From contig NZ_JAFJYC010000001.1 in NCBI RefSeq assembly GCF_018777395.1, forward strand, positions 496,001 through 560,000: a stretch of 64,000 nt of DNA. The letters are read 5' to 3'. Each line of letters begins with the position of its first letter. Positions within the stretch are counted from its first letter, which is position 1. A model generated the notes under the pieces. The model was given only the letters and a program-made list of their open reading frames with translations. It was not told where the DNA came from and did no database searches. Below are positions 18,339-28,819 of this stretch, piece by piece. A program made the position numbers and the translations under genes. This stretch comes from Candidatus Sodalis endolongispinus (lineage in GTDB: Bacteria > Pseudomonadota > Gammaproteobacteria > Enterobacterales > Enterobacteriaceae).

Positions 18339-21300
18339 GCCTTGTTAAGAAAATTTGCCTGAGCGTTGTGCTGCTGCTGGTAGTGCTGCTGGGCGCGATT
18401 GCCTATCTCATCGGCACCACCAGCGGCTTGCACCTGTTGCTGAACGGCGCGGCCCGCTGGGTGCCGGGGTTAGAAATGGCCTCGGTCAGCGGCGGCTGGC
18501 GCGATCTGACCATTAAACAGCTGCGTTACCAGATGCCTGGGGTGACGGTCGGCGCCGGCGAATTCCATTTGGCGCTGGATTTCAGCTGCTTACGCCAGCG
18601 CCAATTGTGCATCAATGATCTCGCCCTGCGCGGTGTGATGGTCGGCGTGAACACCACCGAACTGGGCCCGCCGGCGCCCGCCGCGCAGGAGGCGTCGGAC
18701 GGCGGCCCCGTGTCCACACCTTACCCGCTTCTCCTGCGCCGTCTGGCGCTGGAGAATGTCCAGGTCAAGGTGGATAACACCCGCATCGCCCTTGACGAGT
18801 TCACTACCGGCTTCCAGTTTGAGGGCAACAGCCTGACGGTGACGCCGACGCGCATCGCCGGTCTTTTGGTGGCGCTGCCGACGGAGGCGCAGTTAGTGGC
18901 GGATAAAGCGGCCACCGCCGCCGTGCAGGCGATAAAACCCGACATGCGCACCCCGGCGCAAAAACGCGCCGACGAAGAGTCGGCGCGGGCGGCGATTCGT
19001 GCCGAGCCGCCGTTGGCCGAGACGTTGCGCGCCCTGTTCGCCAAGCCGTTATTGCCGCCGTTTACCCTGCCGCTGAATCTGACGCTGGCGAGCGTTGACG
19101 GGGAAAATTTGCGCCTGACCGGCGACGCCAATCTGCTTATTACCCGTTTACGCCTGCAGGCGGCAACCCAGGATCAACACGCTGAGCTGACGCTGCTGGA
19201 TATCGACTCGCCCCAGGGGTTGCTAAATGCTTCCGGCCATGCCGAGCTGAGCGGGCGCTGGCCGGTGGCGATGACGGTCAACACCATCTTGAATAGCGCG
19301 CCGCTGAAAGGCGAAAAAATCAAACTTGCGGTGGACGGCGAGTTACGCGACGAGCTGCGCGCCGCGCTCAATCTGTCCGGCCCGCTCTCCGCGCAACTGG
19401 CTCTGAAGACGCAACTGGCGCAGGCGGGTCTGCCGCTGACGTTGACGTTCGATAGCCAGTCCCTGCAATGGCCGTTAACCGGCACACCGCAATATCAGGC
19501 GCGAGGCGTGGCCTTACGGCTGGATGGCGAAGCGCGGGATTACCGGCTGGCGCTGAAAGCGGCGCTCAGCGGCGAGGGACTGCCGCCGGCGGATATGACT
19601 ATGGACGCCAAGGGCAACACCGACGGCTTTACGCTGTCGCGCCTGCGGCTGGCGGCGCTGCAGGGCAACACTGACCTGAGCGCGGTCGTGGACTGGCAAC
19701 GCGCTATAAGCTGGCGCAGTGAGCTGGCGTTAAGCGGTATCAATACCGCCCGCCAGTGGCCGGACTGGCCGGCGCGGGTGGAGGGGAAAATCACCAGCCT
19801 CGGCAGCCTGTACGGTGGCAACTGGCAATTACAGGTGCCTGAGTTGGATCTGCACGGTCAAATTCGCCAGAACGCGTTGACCGCCAAAGGATCGCTGCGC
19901 GGTAACGCCGCAGGTCAATGGCAGGTGCCGCAGCTGCTGCTGGCACTGGGGCGCAACCAATTGAACGTGAAAGGCGAGCTGAACGAGGCCTTCGCGCTGG
20001 ACGCCGTGCTCAACGCGCCGGCGCTGAACGGTGCGCTGCCTGGCCTGGGCGGTCGGGCAGCGGGGAATATCAAGCTGCACGGTAATCTGCAGGCGCCGCA
20101 ATTGCTGATGGATCTCGACGCGCATGCGCTGCGCTGGGGGGAAATGAGCATTGCGCGTATCGCACTACAGGGGGATGTGCGCTCCAGCGATATCGTCCGC
20201 GGCGACGTGCGGTTGCGGATGGATCGCCTGCAGCAGGGGGCGCTGTCCATCGCGCAATTGACCCTGGACGCGACCGGCGATGAAAAGCAGCATCAATTGA
20301 AGCTGGCGATGCATGGCGAGCCGGTGGCCGGCCAACTACAGCTGAACGGCAGCTTCGACCGGCAGCAGCAACGTTGGCAAGGTACGCTGAGCCAAACCCG
20401 TTTTGATACGCCGGTGGGGGAGTGGCGGCTAACGCGGGCCATGACGCTGGATTATCGGGCCGCAACGCAAAATCTGGTCATGGGCCCGCACTGCTGGCAA
20501 AACCCGAATGCGCAGATCTGTGCGCCGCAGAATATTGACCTCGGCGACTCCGGGCAGGCGAGCGTGCTGCTAAACCGCTTTGACCTGGCGATGCTGAAAC
20601 CGATGCTGCCGGCAGAGACGCAGGCCAGCGGCGTTTTCACCGGCCGGGCCGATATACGCTGGACCGCGGGCGGCGGTTTGCCGCAGGGTAAAGTGGCGCT
20701 GGTGGGCAGCGGCGTGAAGGTCAGCCAGACCGTGCAGGGCAAGACGCTACCGGTAGACTTTGAGACGCTGACGCTCAATGCCGCGCTGGATAAGGGGCTG
20801 GCGCGTCTGGACTGGTTGATGAAAATTGCCGGCAACGGCCAGTTCAACGGTCAGGTGCAGGTCGCGGACCCTCAGAGCCGGCGCGGGCTGTCCGGCAACG
20901 TCAATATCAATAATCTTTCGCTGGCGCTGTTGAAACCGCTGCTGTCGCGGGGTGAAAGCGTCGATGGACTGGTTAACGCCGCGCTGCGTCTCGGCGGGGA
21001 TGTGCAGCGGCCACAGCTTTACGGTCAGCTGGGGCTGGAGCGTCTGGTGATCAAAGGTACTTTCATGCCTTTTGCCATGACCGACAGCCGGCTGGCGCTC
21101 TCCTTCGCCGGTACCCGCTCCGCGCTGCAGGGCCTCATCGGTACCACCCATGGCCAGCTCAACCTGACCGGCGACGCCGACTGGAGCAGGATGGAAGCCT
21201 GGCGCGCGCGCATTAACGCGCAGGGCAGCCGGGTGCGCATCACCGTACCGCCGATGGTGCGGCTGGATATGTCGCCGGATATTGTGTTTGAGGCCACGCC

Positions 21301-22162
21301 GACGCTGTTCGCCCTTAACGGTAAGGTCGATATCCCCTGGGCGCGTATCGAGGTGAAAGATATGCCGCAAAGCGCGGTCGGCGTCTCCAGCGATGAGGTG
21401 CTGCTGGACGACAACCTGCAACCGGTACCCGACAGCGCCGGCGGCGCCGCGATCCCGATTAGCTCAAATCTGCTGGTTCACGTCGGCCCGGATGTGCGCA
21501 TTGACGCTTTTGGCCTGAAGGCCAGGCTGACGGGCGATTTGAAAGTGGCGCAGGATAAACAAGGGCTGGGACTTAACGGGCAAATCGATATTCCCTCCGG
21601 CCGTTTCCACGCCTACGGGCAGGATTTGATTGTTAACAAAGGCCAACTGCTGTTCTCCGGCCCGGTCGATCAGCCTTACCTGAACATCGAAGCTATCCGC
21701 AATCCGGATTCCACCGAAGATGATGTTACGGCAGGGGTCCGGGTAACTGGATTGGCCGATCAGCCGAAAGTGGAAGTGTTTTCCGATCCGGTCAAATCCC
21801 AGCAGGAGGCGCTGTCTTGTTTACTGCGCGGACAGGGTCTGGACGCCTCCGGCGCCGACAGCAATATGATGACATCGATGTTAATTGGCATGGGGGTTGC
21901 GCAAAGCGGGCAAGTTGTGGGTAAAATCGGACAAGCATTCGGGGTAAGCGATCTGGCGTTGGATACCCAGGGGGTTGGCGACAGCTCTCAGGTGGTGGTC
22001 AGCGGTTATATCGCGCCCGGTCTGCAGGTTAAATACGGTGTGGGTATTTTTGATTCACTGGCGACGTTAACGCTGCGTTATCGTTTAATGCCGAAACTTT
22101 ATCTGGAAGCCGTGTCTGGTCTTAATCAGGCGCTAGACTTGCTCTATCGGTTTGAGTTTTAA
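18335..22162 (+). CDS. tamB: Translocation and assembly module protein TamB
   Basis: AsmA-like envelope-spanning protein (1275 residues against 1259 in E. coli). An N-terminal transmembrane anchor, [20 protein letters not shown], is followed by a long beta-helical groove of repeated short strands and the C-terminal DUF490 domain, with [29 protein letters not shown] and the final YRFEF. It is thought to carry lipid or unfolded protein between membranes with TamA. The start ATG overlaps the tamA stop (ATGA), so the pair is coupled. The long intact frame in a genome with so many broken genes suggests it is still selected. Confidence 0.94.
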   Translation: MSLVKKICLSVVLLLVVLLGAIAYLIGTTSGLHLLLNGAARWVPGLEMASVSGGWRDLTIKQLRYQMPGVTVGAGEFHLALDFSCLRQRQLCINDLALRGVMVGVNTTELGPPAPAAQEASDGGPVSTPYPLLLRRLALENVQVKVDNTRIALDEFTTGFQFEGNSLTVTPTRIAGLLVALPTEAQLVADKAATAAVQAIKPDMRTPAQKRADEESARAAIRAEPPLAETLRALFAKPLLPPFTLPLNLTLASVDGENLRLTGDANLLITRLRLQAATQDQHAELTLLDIDSPQGLLNASGHAELSGRWPVAMTVNTILNSAPLKGEKIKLAVDGELRDELRAALNLSGPLSAQLALKTQLAQAGLPLTLTFDSQSLQWPLTGTPQYQARGVALRLDGEARDYRLALKAALSGEGLPPADMTMDAKGNTDGFTLSRLRLAALQGNTDLSAVVDWQRAISWRSELALSGINTARQWPDWPARVEGKITSLGSLYGGNWQLQVPELDLHGQIRQNALTAKGSLRGNAAGQWQVPQLLLALGRNQLNVKGELNEAFALDAVLNAPALNGALPGLGGRAAGNIKLHGNLQAPQLLMDLDAHALRWGEMSIARIALQGDVRSSDIVRGDVRLRMDRLQQGALSIAQLTLDATGDEKQHQLKLAMHGEPVAGQLQLNGSFDRQQQRWQGTLSQTRFDTPVGEWRLTRAMTLDYRAATQNLVMGPHCWQNPNAQICAPQNIDLGDSGQASVLLNRFDLAMLKPMLPAETQASGVFTGRADIRWTAGGGLPQGKVALVGSGVKVSQTVQGKTLPVDFETLTLNAALDKGLARLDWLMKIAGNGQFNGQVQVADPQSRRGLSGNVNINNLSLALLKPLLSRGESVDGLVNAALRLGGDVQRPQLYGQLGLERLVIKGTFMPFAMTDSRLALSFAGTRSALQGLIGTTHGQLNLTGDADWSRMEAWRARINAQGSRVRITVPPMVRLDMSPDIVFEATPTLFALNGKVDIPWARIEVKDMPQSAVGVSSDEVLLDDNLQPVPDSAGGAAIPISSNLLVHVGPDVRIDAFGLKARLTGDLKVAQDKQGLGLNGQIDIPSGRFHAYGQDLIVNKGQLLFSGPVDQPYLNIEAIRNPDSTEDDVTAGVRVTGLADQPKVEVFSDPVKSQQEALSCLLRGQGLDASGADSNMMTSMLIGMGVAQSGQVVGKIGQAFGVSDLALDTQGVGDSSQVVVSGYIAPGLQVKYGVGIFDSLATLTLRYRLMPKLYLEAVSGLNQALDLLYRFEF

Positions 22163-22164
22163 CC

Positions 22165-22228
22165 ATGCGAATAATTGTTTACGGTAGTCTGCGACGCAAA
22201 CAGGGAAACAGTCATTGGATGACGAACG
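22165..22228 (+). pseudogene. ytfP: ytfP 5' stub
   Basis: ATG 22165 gives MRIIVYGSLRRKQGNSHWMT and one more residue, the N-terminus of the gamma-glutamylcyclotransferase-like YtfP, in its usual place 2 bp after tamB. The gene ends abruptly at codon 22, where the 88-bp palindrome begins. The rest of ytfP is not in the window. Confidence 0.88.
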
Positions 22229-22316
22229 TGATTTAGCCCCCTGAAACACCAGACAGTAGCTGTATCTCCAGATTAAGAGATACAGCTACTGTCTAGTGTT
22301 TCAGGGGGCTAAATCA
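22229..22316. repeat. 88-bp near-perfect palindrome made from two IS2-like left ends
   Basis: Both ends read TGATTTAGCCCCCTGAAACA inward. Arms are 40 bp with one mismatch around an 8-base loop (CAGATTAA). The left half equals the left terminus of the IS copies at 13988 and 57778 as far as the small inner repeat TATCTC/GAGATA, with one extra T in the loop. The right half is the complement of the left. It separates the ytfP stub from an integrase remnant. Confidence 0.95.
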
Positions 22317-22321
22317 GCTTT

Positions 22322-22534
22322 CGATTTCATGATCTGAGGCATACTTGGGCGAGTTGGTTAATCCAGTCTGGTGTACCTCTACCAGCATTGCAAGAAATGG
22401 GGGGATGGGAAAGTATCCAAATGGTAAAAAGGTATGCTCACTTATCCCCTGCACAATTGAAGAAACACGCTAAAAACATTAATGTCATACTCGGATTTCA
22501 TGTCACTAATATGACGCTTAAGGAAGTTACATAA
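22322..22534 (+). pseudogene. Tyrosine recombinase (phage/island integrase) C-terminal remnant
   Basis: The 70-codon fragment starts [20 protein letters not shown] and continues through [20 protein letters not shown]. These hold the HxxR box, the GH/W box and the catalytic Tyr in KRYAHLS of phage-type integrases. Everything upstream of the HxxR motif has been lost at the palindrome junction. It ends 31 bp from the 3' end of tRNA-Lys, the normal arrangement for an element that integrated into that tRNA. Confidence 0.88.
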
Positions 22535-22565
22535 GATGTCATCAACTGTAACTCCTTGTTTTAAT

Positions 22566-22641
22566 TGGTGGGTCGTACAGGATTCGAACCTGTGACCAAT
22601 TGATTAAAAGTCAACTGCTCTACCAACTAAGCTAACGACCC
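22566..22641 (-). tRNA. tRNA-Lys (TTT anticodon)
   Basis: The minus strand begins GGGTCGTTAGC, has anticodon loop ACTTTTAAT (anticodon TTT), T-loop GTTCGAAT, and a closing ACGACCC with ACCA. It sits downstream of cpoB, as lysT does in E. coli. It also appears to be the attachment site of the element whose integrase remnant is adjacent. Confidence 0.95.
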
Positions 22642-22818
22642 CGATACCCGTTTACACCCGCAGCCAGAGGAAATCAGCTTTCCCCGGGCAACGGCGGAAT
22701 ATATTACTTATTAAAAAGTTTGACGCAACCTTTAATTAGTCCAAACGCGGCCAACTGCCTGATCTTCGAGCATTCTGGCCCATTTCACGCCCTCCTGCCC
22801 CGTTCAAACGCGTCGCTA

Positions 22819-23601
22819 TTACAGCCCGGCGAGCCGTTTTTGCGCCTGTTTAGCCGCCTCGGCGCTGGGGTACAGTTTGCCCACCTGCTGATAAACCGCC
22901 CGGGCTTTATCTTTCTGGCCTTTTTCCTGCATGATGACGCCCACCTTGAGCAGCTCATCGCGGGGGCTTTGGGTGATTTTGGATGTTTTTTCACCACCAG
23001 AGCGAAATAATAGGCCGCATCGTCTTTTTTACCCTGATTATAATTAAGCTGCCCCAGCCAATAATTGGCGTTGGGCTGATAGGTCGAATCGGGGTAACGC
23101 TTCACAAAGCTTTGGAATGCGCTAATCGCCTGGTCGTACTGTTTTTTCCAGCACCAGCGCCACCGCTTGGTTATAGTCGGTGTTGGCGTCTGAGCCGCTG
23201 GTCGTGGCATTGGCGGCAGGCGCCGCGCTCTGAGCACCGCCGGCGGAGGTGGACGCCTGAGGTTGGCCGTCGGCAGCCGCAGCTGGCGTCTGACTGGAAA
23301 GGCTGTCCATCTGCTGATAAATCTGTTTCTGTCGCTCGACGACCTGCGACAGTTGGTATTGGTTTTCCTGAATCTGGCCGCGCAGCGAGTCGATATCGCG
23401 CTGATTATCGGCGAGCTGTTGCTGAAGCTGGGTTAGCAGCTGGCTGTGCGCATTGGAAATACGCTCAAGTTGAGTGACCCGGTCTTCCACCGAGCCGGAG
23501 CCGGCATTACTGATTGGCGCTTGGGCGGTAGCGACCCATGGGGCCGCTACGCCAACCAATAACGACAGACTCAACAGATAAGGCCTGAAGTTATTGCTCA
23601 T
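22819..23601 (-). pseudogene. cpoB: Cell division coordinator CpoB (YbgF), two frameshifts
   Basis: Periplasmic TPR protein that links peptidoglycan synthesis with Tol-mediated constriction. The signal peptide ends near WVATAQA. A coiled coil (SVEDRVTQLERISNAHSQLL) and the linker lead to DYNQAVALVLEK, where an A6 run near 23143 breaks the frame. The TPR part continues as KKQYDQAISAFQSFVKRYPD in the next frame. A second shift at a C5 run near 22965 (after KSPKAP) is needed to reach ELLKVGVIMQEKGQ and LAGL at the stop, 22819. Both breaks are in homopolymers. It is the last gene of the tol-pal operon. Confidence 0.85.
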
Positions 23602-23610
23602 ACCAGTCTC

Positions 23611-24129
23611 TTAGTATACCAGTACGGCACGACGGTTTTTGGCGTAAGCCGATTCGTCGTGGCCCAGTACGGCCGGTTTCTCTTTACCGTAAGATACGAT
23701 AGCGATTTGATCGGCGGAAACACCTTTACCCTGAAGATACATCTTCACGGCATTGGCACGGCGTTCGCCCAGGGCGATGTTGTATTCCGGCGTACCGCGT
23801 TCGTCTGCATGGCCTTCAACGGTCACTTTGTAAGACGGGTTGCTGCGCAGGAAATTAGCGTGTGCGTCAAGCATATGAGCGAAATCAGAGCGGATATCGT
23901 ACTTGTCCAAATCGAAGTAAACGATATTGTTGCGCTGGAGCTCCTGCATCTGCAGACGAGCCTGCTCGTCGGAAGAGCCGTTGTTGTCGTTCATGTCCAT
24001 GCCAGTGCCAGCACCGGCGCCCATGGCAGATTCGTCGCCATTATTGGCGCTTTTGTGAGAACTACATGCGGCGATCGCTATCACCGGCACCGCCAACATC
24101 AGCCCTTTCAGCACTTTGTTCAGTTGCAT
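23611..24129 (-). CDS. pal: Peptidoglycan-associated lipoprotein Pal
   Basis: Outer-membrane lipoprotein that binds peptidoglycan and TolB. The lipobox is VIAIAACSS, giving a lipidated Cys at about residue 22. The OmpA-like domain carries [41 protein letters not shown] and the C-terminal NRRAVLVY. It is 172 residues, the family norm. It lies between tolB and cpoB, and no damage is seen. Confidence 0.95.
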   Translation of the reverse strand: MQLNKVLKGLMLAVPVIAIAACSSHKSANNGDESAMGAGAGTGMDMNDNNGSSDEQARLQMQELQRNNIVYFDLDKYDIRSDFAHMLDAHANFLRSNPSYKVTVEGHADERGTPEYNIALGERRANAVKMYLQGKGVSADQIAIVSYGKEKPAVLGHDESAYAKNRRAVLVY

Positions 24130-24172
24130 CTCATATTCCTTTTATAGTTTGCCATACATATTTACACATGCA

Positions 24173-25465
24173 TCACAGATACGGCGACCAGGCAGGATTC
24201 TTGACCTGTCCATCAGTTGCCGGAAGACGCGCTTTGAAACGCCCATCAGTCGAGACCAGCTGTAACACGGAACCCAGCCCTTGCGTAGCGCTGTAGATAA
24301 CCATTGTGCCATTGGGAGCGACGCTAGGCGTCTCATCCAGGAACGTGTCCGTCAATACTTGGACGGCGTTCGTTGCCAGATCCAGTTTAGCGATATGCTG
24401 CGCGCCGTTGTTGGTGCTGACCATAACCAGGAACTTGCCGTCCGGGCTAACGTCCGCATTCTGGTTCTGGGAACCCTCCCAGGACAGGCGCTGCGGCGTA
24501 CCGCCATTAATATTAGTTTTATACACTTGGGGACGACCGCCCTGGTCGGAAGTATACGCCAGCGTCTGACTGTCCGGGAACCAGCTCGGTTCCGTATTAT
24601 TGCTGCGACCTTCGGTCACCTGACGCACTTGGCCCGAGCCTAAGTCCATCACGTACAAATTCATGTTGCCGGTCTTCGACAGTACAAAGGCCAGTTTGCT
24701 GCCGTCCGGCGAAAATGCCGGCGCGCCGTTGTGCTGCGGGAAACTGGCAACCTGGCGAATAGCGCCGCTGTCCAGCGTCTGAATGACCAGCGCCGAGCGG
24801 CCGCTATCAAAGGTGACATAGGCAAGCTTGCTGCCGTCGGGGGACCAGGCCGGCGACATCAGCGGCTGCGGCGAACGGTGTACCGGCGTCTGATTAAAGC
24901 CGTCATAATCCGCGACGCGCAGTTCATATGGGTACTGACCGCCGTTGGTCTGCACGACGTAGGCAATACGGGTACGGAAGGCGCCCTTGATGCCCGTGAG
25001 CTTTTCAAAGGTTTCATCGCTGGCGGTGTGGGCGGCATAACGCAGCCATTTGCGCGCCACCTTGACCTGATTTTGCGCCAGGACAGCGCCCGGGTTGCCG
25101 GAGGTGTCCACCAATTGATAAGACACCACGTAGCTGCCGTCGGCGCTCGGCTGTACCTGCCCCACCACCACGGCGTCGATGCCAAGCGCCGTCCAGGCAG
25201 CCGGCGTCACTTCCGAGGCAGTGGTCGGCTGCTGCGGCAAGCGAGAGGTGTCTAGCGGGTTAAATTTGCCGCTGTTACGCAGGTCGGCGGCGACTATGCC
25301 GCCAATATATTCAGGCGCGGCACCCGGTCCCGCCCATTTAAACGGTACTACGCCTATCGGCCGGGCCGTATCCACCCCTTGGGTGATTTCAATACGCACT
25401 TCCGCATGCAGCACGGAAGCCCATAAAAGGAAAAAACCTAACGCTACTCGAAATGCCTGCTTCAT
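24173..25465 (-). CDS. tolB: Tol-Pal system translocation protein TolB
   Basis: Periplasmic beta-propeller that cycles between Pal and TolA. I place the start at 25465 ([21 protein letters not shown], a clear signal peptide), not at the longer ORF start. The mature N-terminus EVRIEITQG is the TolA box. The propeller repeats recur as [50 protein letters not shown] and [12 protein letters not shown]. 430 residues, as in E. coli. Intact. Confidence 0.95.
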   Translation of the reverse strand: MKQAFRVALGFFLLWASVLHAEVRIEITQGVDTARPIGVVPFKWAGPGAAPEYIGGIVAADLRNSGKFNPLDTSRLPQQPTTASEVTPAAWTALGIDAVVVGQVQPSADGSYVVSYQLVDTSGNPGAVLAQNQVKVARKWLRYAAHTASDETFEKLTGIKGAFRTRIAYVVQTNGGQYPYELRVADYDGFNQTPVHRSPQPLMSPAWSPDGSKLAYVTFDSGRSALVIQTLDSGAIRQVASFPQHNGAPAFSPDGSKLAFVLSKTGNMNLYVMDLGSGQVRQVTEGRSNNTEPSWFPDSQTLAYTSDQGGRPQVYKTNINGGTPQRLSWEGSQNQNADVSPDGKFLVMVSTNNGAQHIAKLDLATNAVQVLTDTFLDETPSVAPNGTMVIYSATQGLGSVLQLVSTDGRFKARLPATDGQVKNPAWSPYL

Positions 25466-25623
25466 TTCATCTCCCAAACCGACGCCAGGGCGCCGGTCGC
25501 AATTGCAGAATTGTAAACTTGTCGGGTTAAACAACACTACATCTTCCCATTAGACAACATAGTATAAATCTTAAACCCAAACAGGACTATTTGATAACCA
25601 TTGCATTTCGCTAAATGGCTTTA

Positions 25624-26682
25624 CTAAGGTTTAAAGTCAAGCGTCGCGTTTTTCACTGCATCATACACCTTCGGACTGGGCGGCCGGGGGATCGCCGCCA
25701 GCTTCGCCGCGGAGACCGCCGCCTGACACAGCGCCGGATCGCCACCGTCAGAACTGACCGAAATCAGCATGCCATCTGGCGCCAGTTTGATGCGCAAAAT
25801 GCAGGTTTTACCGCTGTAGTTAGACGCATCGTAAAACTTATTGCTGATAGCCTGGCGCACCTGAGCCAGATAGCCATTGATTTCCGAACCGGTGGCGCCG
25901 CTCAGCTTACTGTTGCCAGTCCCGGCGGGGGCGCCGCCGGATTTGGGCGCGTTTTTAGCGTCGGTCAGCCCACCCAGCAAATCGTCCACCTCGCTGGATT
26001 GTTTGGCGGCGGCGGCGGCTTTTTGCTTTGCCTCGGCGGCGGCTTTCTCTTTGGCCGCCTGATCGGCCTTGGCTTTCGCATCGGCTTCGGCTTTAGCCTG
26101 CGCCGCCGCGGCGGCCTGCTTCGCCTCCGCCTCCGCCTGTTTCTTCGCGTCAGCTGCGGCCTTCTTCGCCTCCGCTTCCGCCTGCTGTTTCGCCGCGGCC
26201 GCGGCTTTCACCTGCGCCGCCGCTTCCGCTTTGGCCTGTGCCGCAGCGGCCTCAGCTTGTTTTTGCTGCGCTTGGGCCTGTTTAGCCGCCTCTTGGGCCT
26301 GTTTTTGCTGCTCAGCCTGCTGGCGCTGTTGCGCTTCGGCTGCTTCCTGCGCCTCTAACCGCTGTTTCTCCAGCGCTTTCAGGCGCTGCTGCTCAGCCAC
26401 TTGCTTTTGCTGAAGCTCTTCTGCCTGCTGTTGGGCCTGCTTATCGCGCTGCTGCTGCGCCCGCTGCGCATCGGTTTGCTGCTGCTGACGGTTATATTGT
26501 TGCACCACGGCGCCGGGGTCGACCATCACGGCATCAATAGACGACCCGCCGCCGCCCGCGCTGGTCTCTTGCGGCTGATGGATCGAGCTCCAGATCAATA
26601 CGGCGATCAGAACGCAATGCAGCGCAATCGACAGAATAATGGCACGTTTAAGCTTGTCGTTATGTTCGGTAACCTTCAACAC
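25624..26682 (-). CDS. tolA: Tol-Pal envelope stability protein TolA
   Basis: Inner-membrane protein that spans the periplasm and passes proton-motive energy from TolQR to TolB-Pal. It has an N-terminal anchor (RAIILSIALHCVLIAVLIW with the SxxxH motif), a long Ala/Lys/Glu/Gln helix from about residue 60 to 220 rich in repeats such as KQAEAEAKK, and the globular domain III from about 260 to the end (ISNKFYDASNYSGKTCILRI). 352 residues against 421 in E. coli; the difference is in the helical repeat. Intact. Confidence 0.94.
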   Translation of the reverse strand: MLKVTEHNDKLKRAIILSIALHCVLIAVLIWSSIHQPQETSAGGGGSSIDAVMVDPGAVVQQYNRQQQQTDAQRAQQQRDKQAQQQAEELQQKQVAEQQRLKALEKQRLEAQEAAEAQQRQQAEQQKQAQEAAKQAQAQQKQAEAAAAQAKAEAAAQVKAAAAAKQQAEAEAKKAAADAKKQAEAEAKQAAAAAQAKAEADAKAKADQAAKEKAAAEAKQKAAAAAKQSSEVDDLLGGLTDAKNAPKSGGAPAGTGNSKLSGATGSEINGYLAQVRQAISNKFYDASNYSGKTCILRIKLAPDGMLISVSSDGGDPALCQAAVSAAKLAAIPRPPSPKVYDAVKNATLDFKP

Positions 26683-26736
26683 AATCGATTCCCAAAATGG
26701 GGTTGACCGGAAATAGTACGCATCACGAGCCGACCG

Positions 26737-27159
26737 TCAGATAGGCTGCGTCATCAGACCGACCGACTTCACGCCGGCCTGATGCAATAAGTTCAGCGCC
26801 TTGATTATCTCATCATAAGGCACGTCCTTGGCGCCGCCTATCAGAAACACCGTCTTGGGATTGGCGGTGATGCGGGCGCGCGCTTCAGAAACTACCTGTT
26901 CGGATGGCAACTGCTCCTGACGTTGATGATCGGCCACCAGACTGTACTGGCCGATGCCGGAAACCTCGACGATTACCGGTAGATTATCATCGATGCCGAC
27001 GGTTTTGAAGTCGGTCGCGTCGGGCAAATCCACCTCGACGCTCTGGGTAATAATCGGCGCCGTCGCCATAAAGATTAACACCAGCACCAGCAGCACATCG
27101 AGCAAGGGGACAATGTTAATCTCGGACTTTATTTCTCTGCGCGAGCGTCTTCTGGCCAT
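26737..27159 (-). CDS. tolR: Tol-Pal system protein TolR
   Basis: ExbD/TolR-family inner-membrane protein and part of the proton channel with TolQ. The single membrane helix is INIVPLLDVLLVLVLIFMAT, with the proton-carrying Asp in PLLDVLL. A periplasmic domain follows. 140 residues, normal length. It lies 15 bp after tolQ. Intact. Confidence 0.95.
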   Translation of the reverse strand: MARRRSRREIKSEINIVPLLDVLLVLVLIFMATAPIITQSVEVDLPDATDFKTVGIDDNLPVIVEVSGIGQYSLVADHQRQEQLPSEQVVSEARARITANPKTVFLIGGAKDVPYDEIIKALNLLHQAGVKSVGLMTQPI

Positions 27160-27174
27160 GATTACCCCTCCTGC

Positions 27175-27852
27175 TTACTTGGCGCTATCGCTGGCGAAAG
27201 CCTGACGGTGCAGGATGGCGATGAACTCTTCGGTAAAGTTGTCGTAGTTCTGCTCAAGCTTGTTGACCCGCAGGCTCAGGCGATTGAAGGCCATGACCGC
27301 GGGAATGGCGGCAAACAGACCGATCGCGGTGGCGATAAGCGCTTCGGCTATCCCCGGCGCGACCATCTGCAGCGTAGCCTGCTTCACGGCACCCAGTCCG
27401 ATGAACGCGTGCATGATGCCCCACACGGTACCGAATAGGCCGATGTACGGGCTGATAGAGCCCACGGTGCCAAGAAACGGGATATGGGTTTCCAGCGCTT
27501 CCAGTTCTCGATTCATTGAGATACGCATAGCGCGCGAGGCGCCCTCTACCACCGCTTCAGGAGCGTGGTTATTGGCGCGGTGCAGGCGCGCGAACTCTTT
27601 AAAGCCGGCGTAAAAAATTTGCTCAGAGCCGCTCAGGTTGTCGCGGCGCGTCAGGCTTTCCTGATACAGGCGCGATAATTCAATACCGGACCAGAATTTA
27701 TCCTCAAAGGCTTCCGCTTCACGCGCGGCGGAGCTCAGGATACGGGAACGCTGGATAATGATCGCCCAGGACGCAATGGAAAAGCCTATCAAAATCAGCA
27801 TGATCAGTTTGACCAGAAAGCCCGCTTTCAGGAACAGATCAAAGATATTCAT
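27175..27852 (-). CDS. tolQ: Tol-Pal system protein TolQ
   Basis: MotA/ExbB/TolQ channel protein with three membrane helices. The start ATG is at 27852 ([20 protein letters not shown]). The longer ORF overlaps ybgC and has no support. Conserved segments are [20 protein letters not shown] (TM2) and [20 protein letters not shown] (TM3). 225 residues, close to the E. coli 230. It begins 5 bp after the ybgC stop. Intact. Confidence 0.95.
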   Translation of the reverse strand: MNIFDLFLKAGFLVKLIMLILIGFSIASWAIIIQRSRILSSAAREAEAFEDKFWSGIELSRLYQESLTRRDNLSGSEQIFYAGFKEFARLHRANNHAPEAVVEGASRAMRISMNRELEALETHIPFLGTVGSISPYIGLFGTVWGIMHAFIGLGAVKQATLQMVAPGIAEALIATAIGLFAAIPAVMAFNRLSLRVNKLEQNYDNFTEEFIAILHRQAFASDSAK

Positions 27853-27857
27853 GTCAG

Positions 27858-28262
27858 TCACTGCTTGAACTCCGCGACAAAAGACGTAGGAAGCGCAATC
27901 GGCTTCAATTGCTGTAGATCGACACATGCGATCACGACATCCGCCTGGCTGAGCAACTGTCCGTCAGCATTCAGGATGCGTTGTGCAAAGGTCAGAGAGG
28001 CGCGCTTGAGGGAGACGATTTCGCTTTCCACTTGCAGTAAATCGTCCAGGCGCGCAGGCGCAAAATACTCCACCGCCATGCGCCGCACCACGAAAGCCAC
28101 GTTCGCCTGCATGAGCGCGTGCTGATGGAAATTATGCTGACGAAGCATTTCTGTGCGCGCGCGTTCATAGAAGGCGACATATCTGGCATGGTAAACCACG
28201 CCACCGGCGTCGGTATCTTCGTAATAGACGCGAACCGGCCATTGGAAAAAAGAAATACTCAC
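27858..28262 (-). CDS. ybgC: Acyl-CoA thioesterase YbgC (Tol-Pal associated)
   Basis: Hotdog-fold thioesterase of the 4HBT family, first gene of the tol-pal operon. I take GTG at 28262 ([20 protein letters not shown]) over the ORF start 45 bp upstream, because the product then aligns with E. coli from its first residues. The active-site segment is [16 protein letters not shown] and the conserved end is [11 protein letters not shown]. 134 residues. Intact. Confidence 0.92.
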   Translation of the reverse strand: MSISFFQWPVRVYYEDTDAGGVVYHARYVAFYERARTEMLRQHNFHQHALMQANVAFVVRRMAVEYFAPARLDDLLQVESEIVSLKRASLTFAQRILNADGQLLSQADVVIACVDLQQLKPIALPTSFVAEFKQ

Positions 28263-28394
28263 TCCACCGTCCAACAACGCAAAAACAACGGTGATTACTA
28301 TACGCAAGACCTAACACGTTGGAAATGGGTAAGCCGGGGGGAAAGAAAATATTTTAGGTCCCTTACATTGTGGGATTAAAGGACCGTAAAGTTA

Positions 28395-28693
28395 TTAAGA
28401 GAATCTGTAAAGCAAGGCGGCGATCATCACCAACATCGCCGGCAACGGCAGAAAAACCAGACGCCAGCGCAGCCGCCGCGGACGAAAGCCGGTGCCGTGA
28501 ACCACGCCGGCACAAACCGCCCAAACAATGACACAATCCCCTGCCACCATGACAGCGTACTGGTCCGGGCGGCGAAGCGGGACGGCGACCAGAACACGCA
28601 GGCCGCAAGCGTCAGCGCCATGATGAGGGAAAGCGCCCTCAGGGGGCGCTTGTCCGTCAAACCGTACAAAAACGAGATAACCCGCCCTGTCAC
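28395..28693 (-). pseudogene. ybgE: Cyd operon protein YbgE, frameshifted
   Basis: Small membrane protein of unknown role encoded in the cyd operon. The N-part reads DKRPLRALSLIMALTLAACV and FWSPSRFAARTS, like E. coli YbgE. The frame is lost near 28530 after WWQGIV. The next frame then reads WAVCAGVVHGTGFRPRRLRW through to LLYRFS and the stop at 28395-28397. One base change would restore it. The ATG at 28693 overlaps the cydX stop. Confidence 0.85.
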
Positions 28694-28803
28694 TTCATGG
28701 CATCCTCACCGCGGGTATCTTCCAGATGCTCAAGGGCCAGCGCGGTAATGATGCCGAAGGCACAGGCCAGCAGCGTTCCTAAAATCCAGGCGAAATACCA
28801 CAT
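28690..28803 (-). CDS. cydX: Cytochrome bd-I oxidase subunit CydX
   Basis: 37-residue single-pass protein needed for stable cytochrome bd. MWYFAWILGTLLACAFGI is nearly identical to E. coli CydX. I start at ATG 28803, the usual start, although an open frame extends further upstream. It lies 16 bp after cydB. Confidence 0.94.
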   Translation of the reverse strand: MWYFAWILGTLLACAFGIITALALEHLEDTRGEDAMK

Positions 28804-28819
28804 AATTAAGCTCCTTAAC

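Noticed and set aside
25615..26413. Plus-strand ORFs rich in Leu/Arg or Ala/Ser/Cys over tolA
   Set aside because: They are translations of the opposite strand of the Ala/Lys/Gln helix repeat of TolA.
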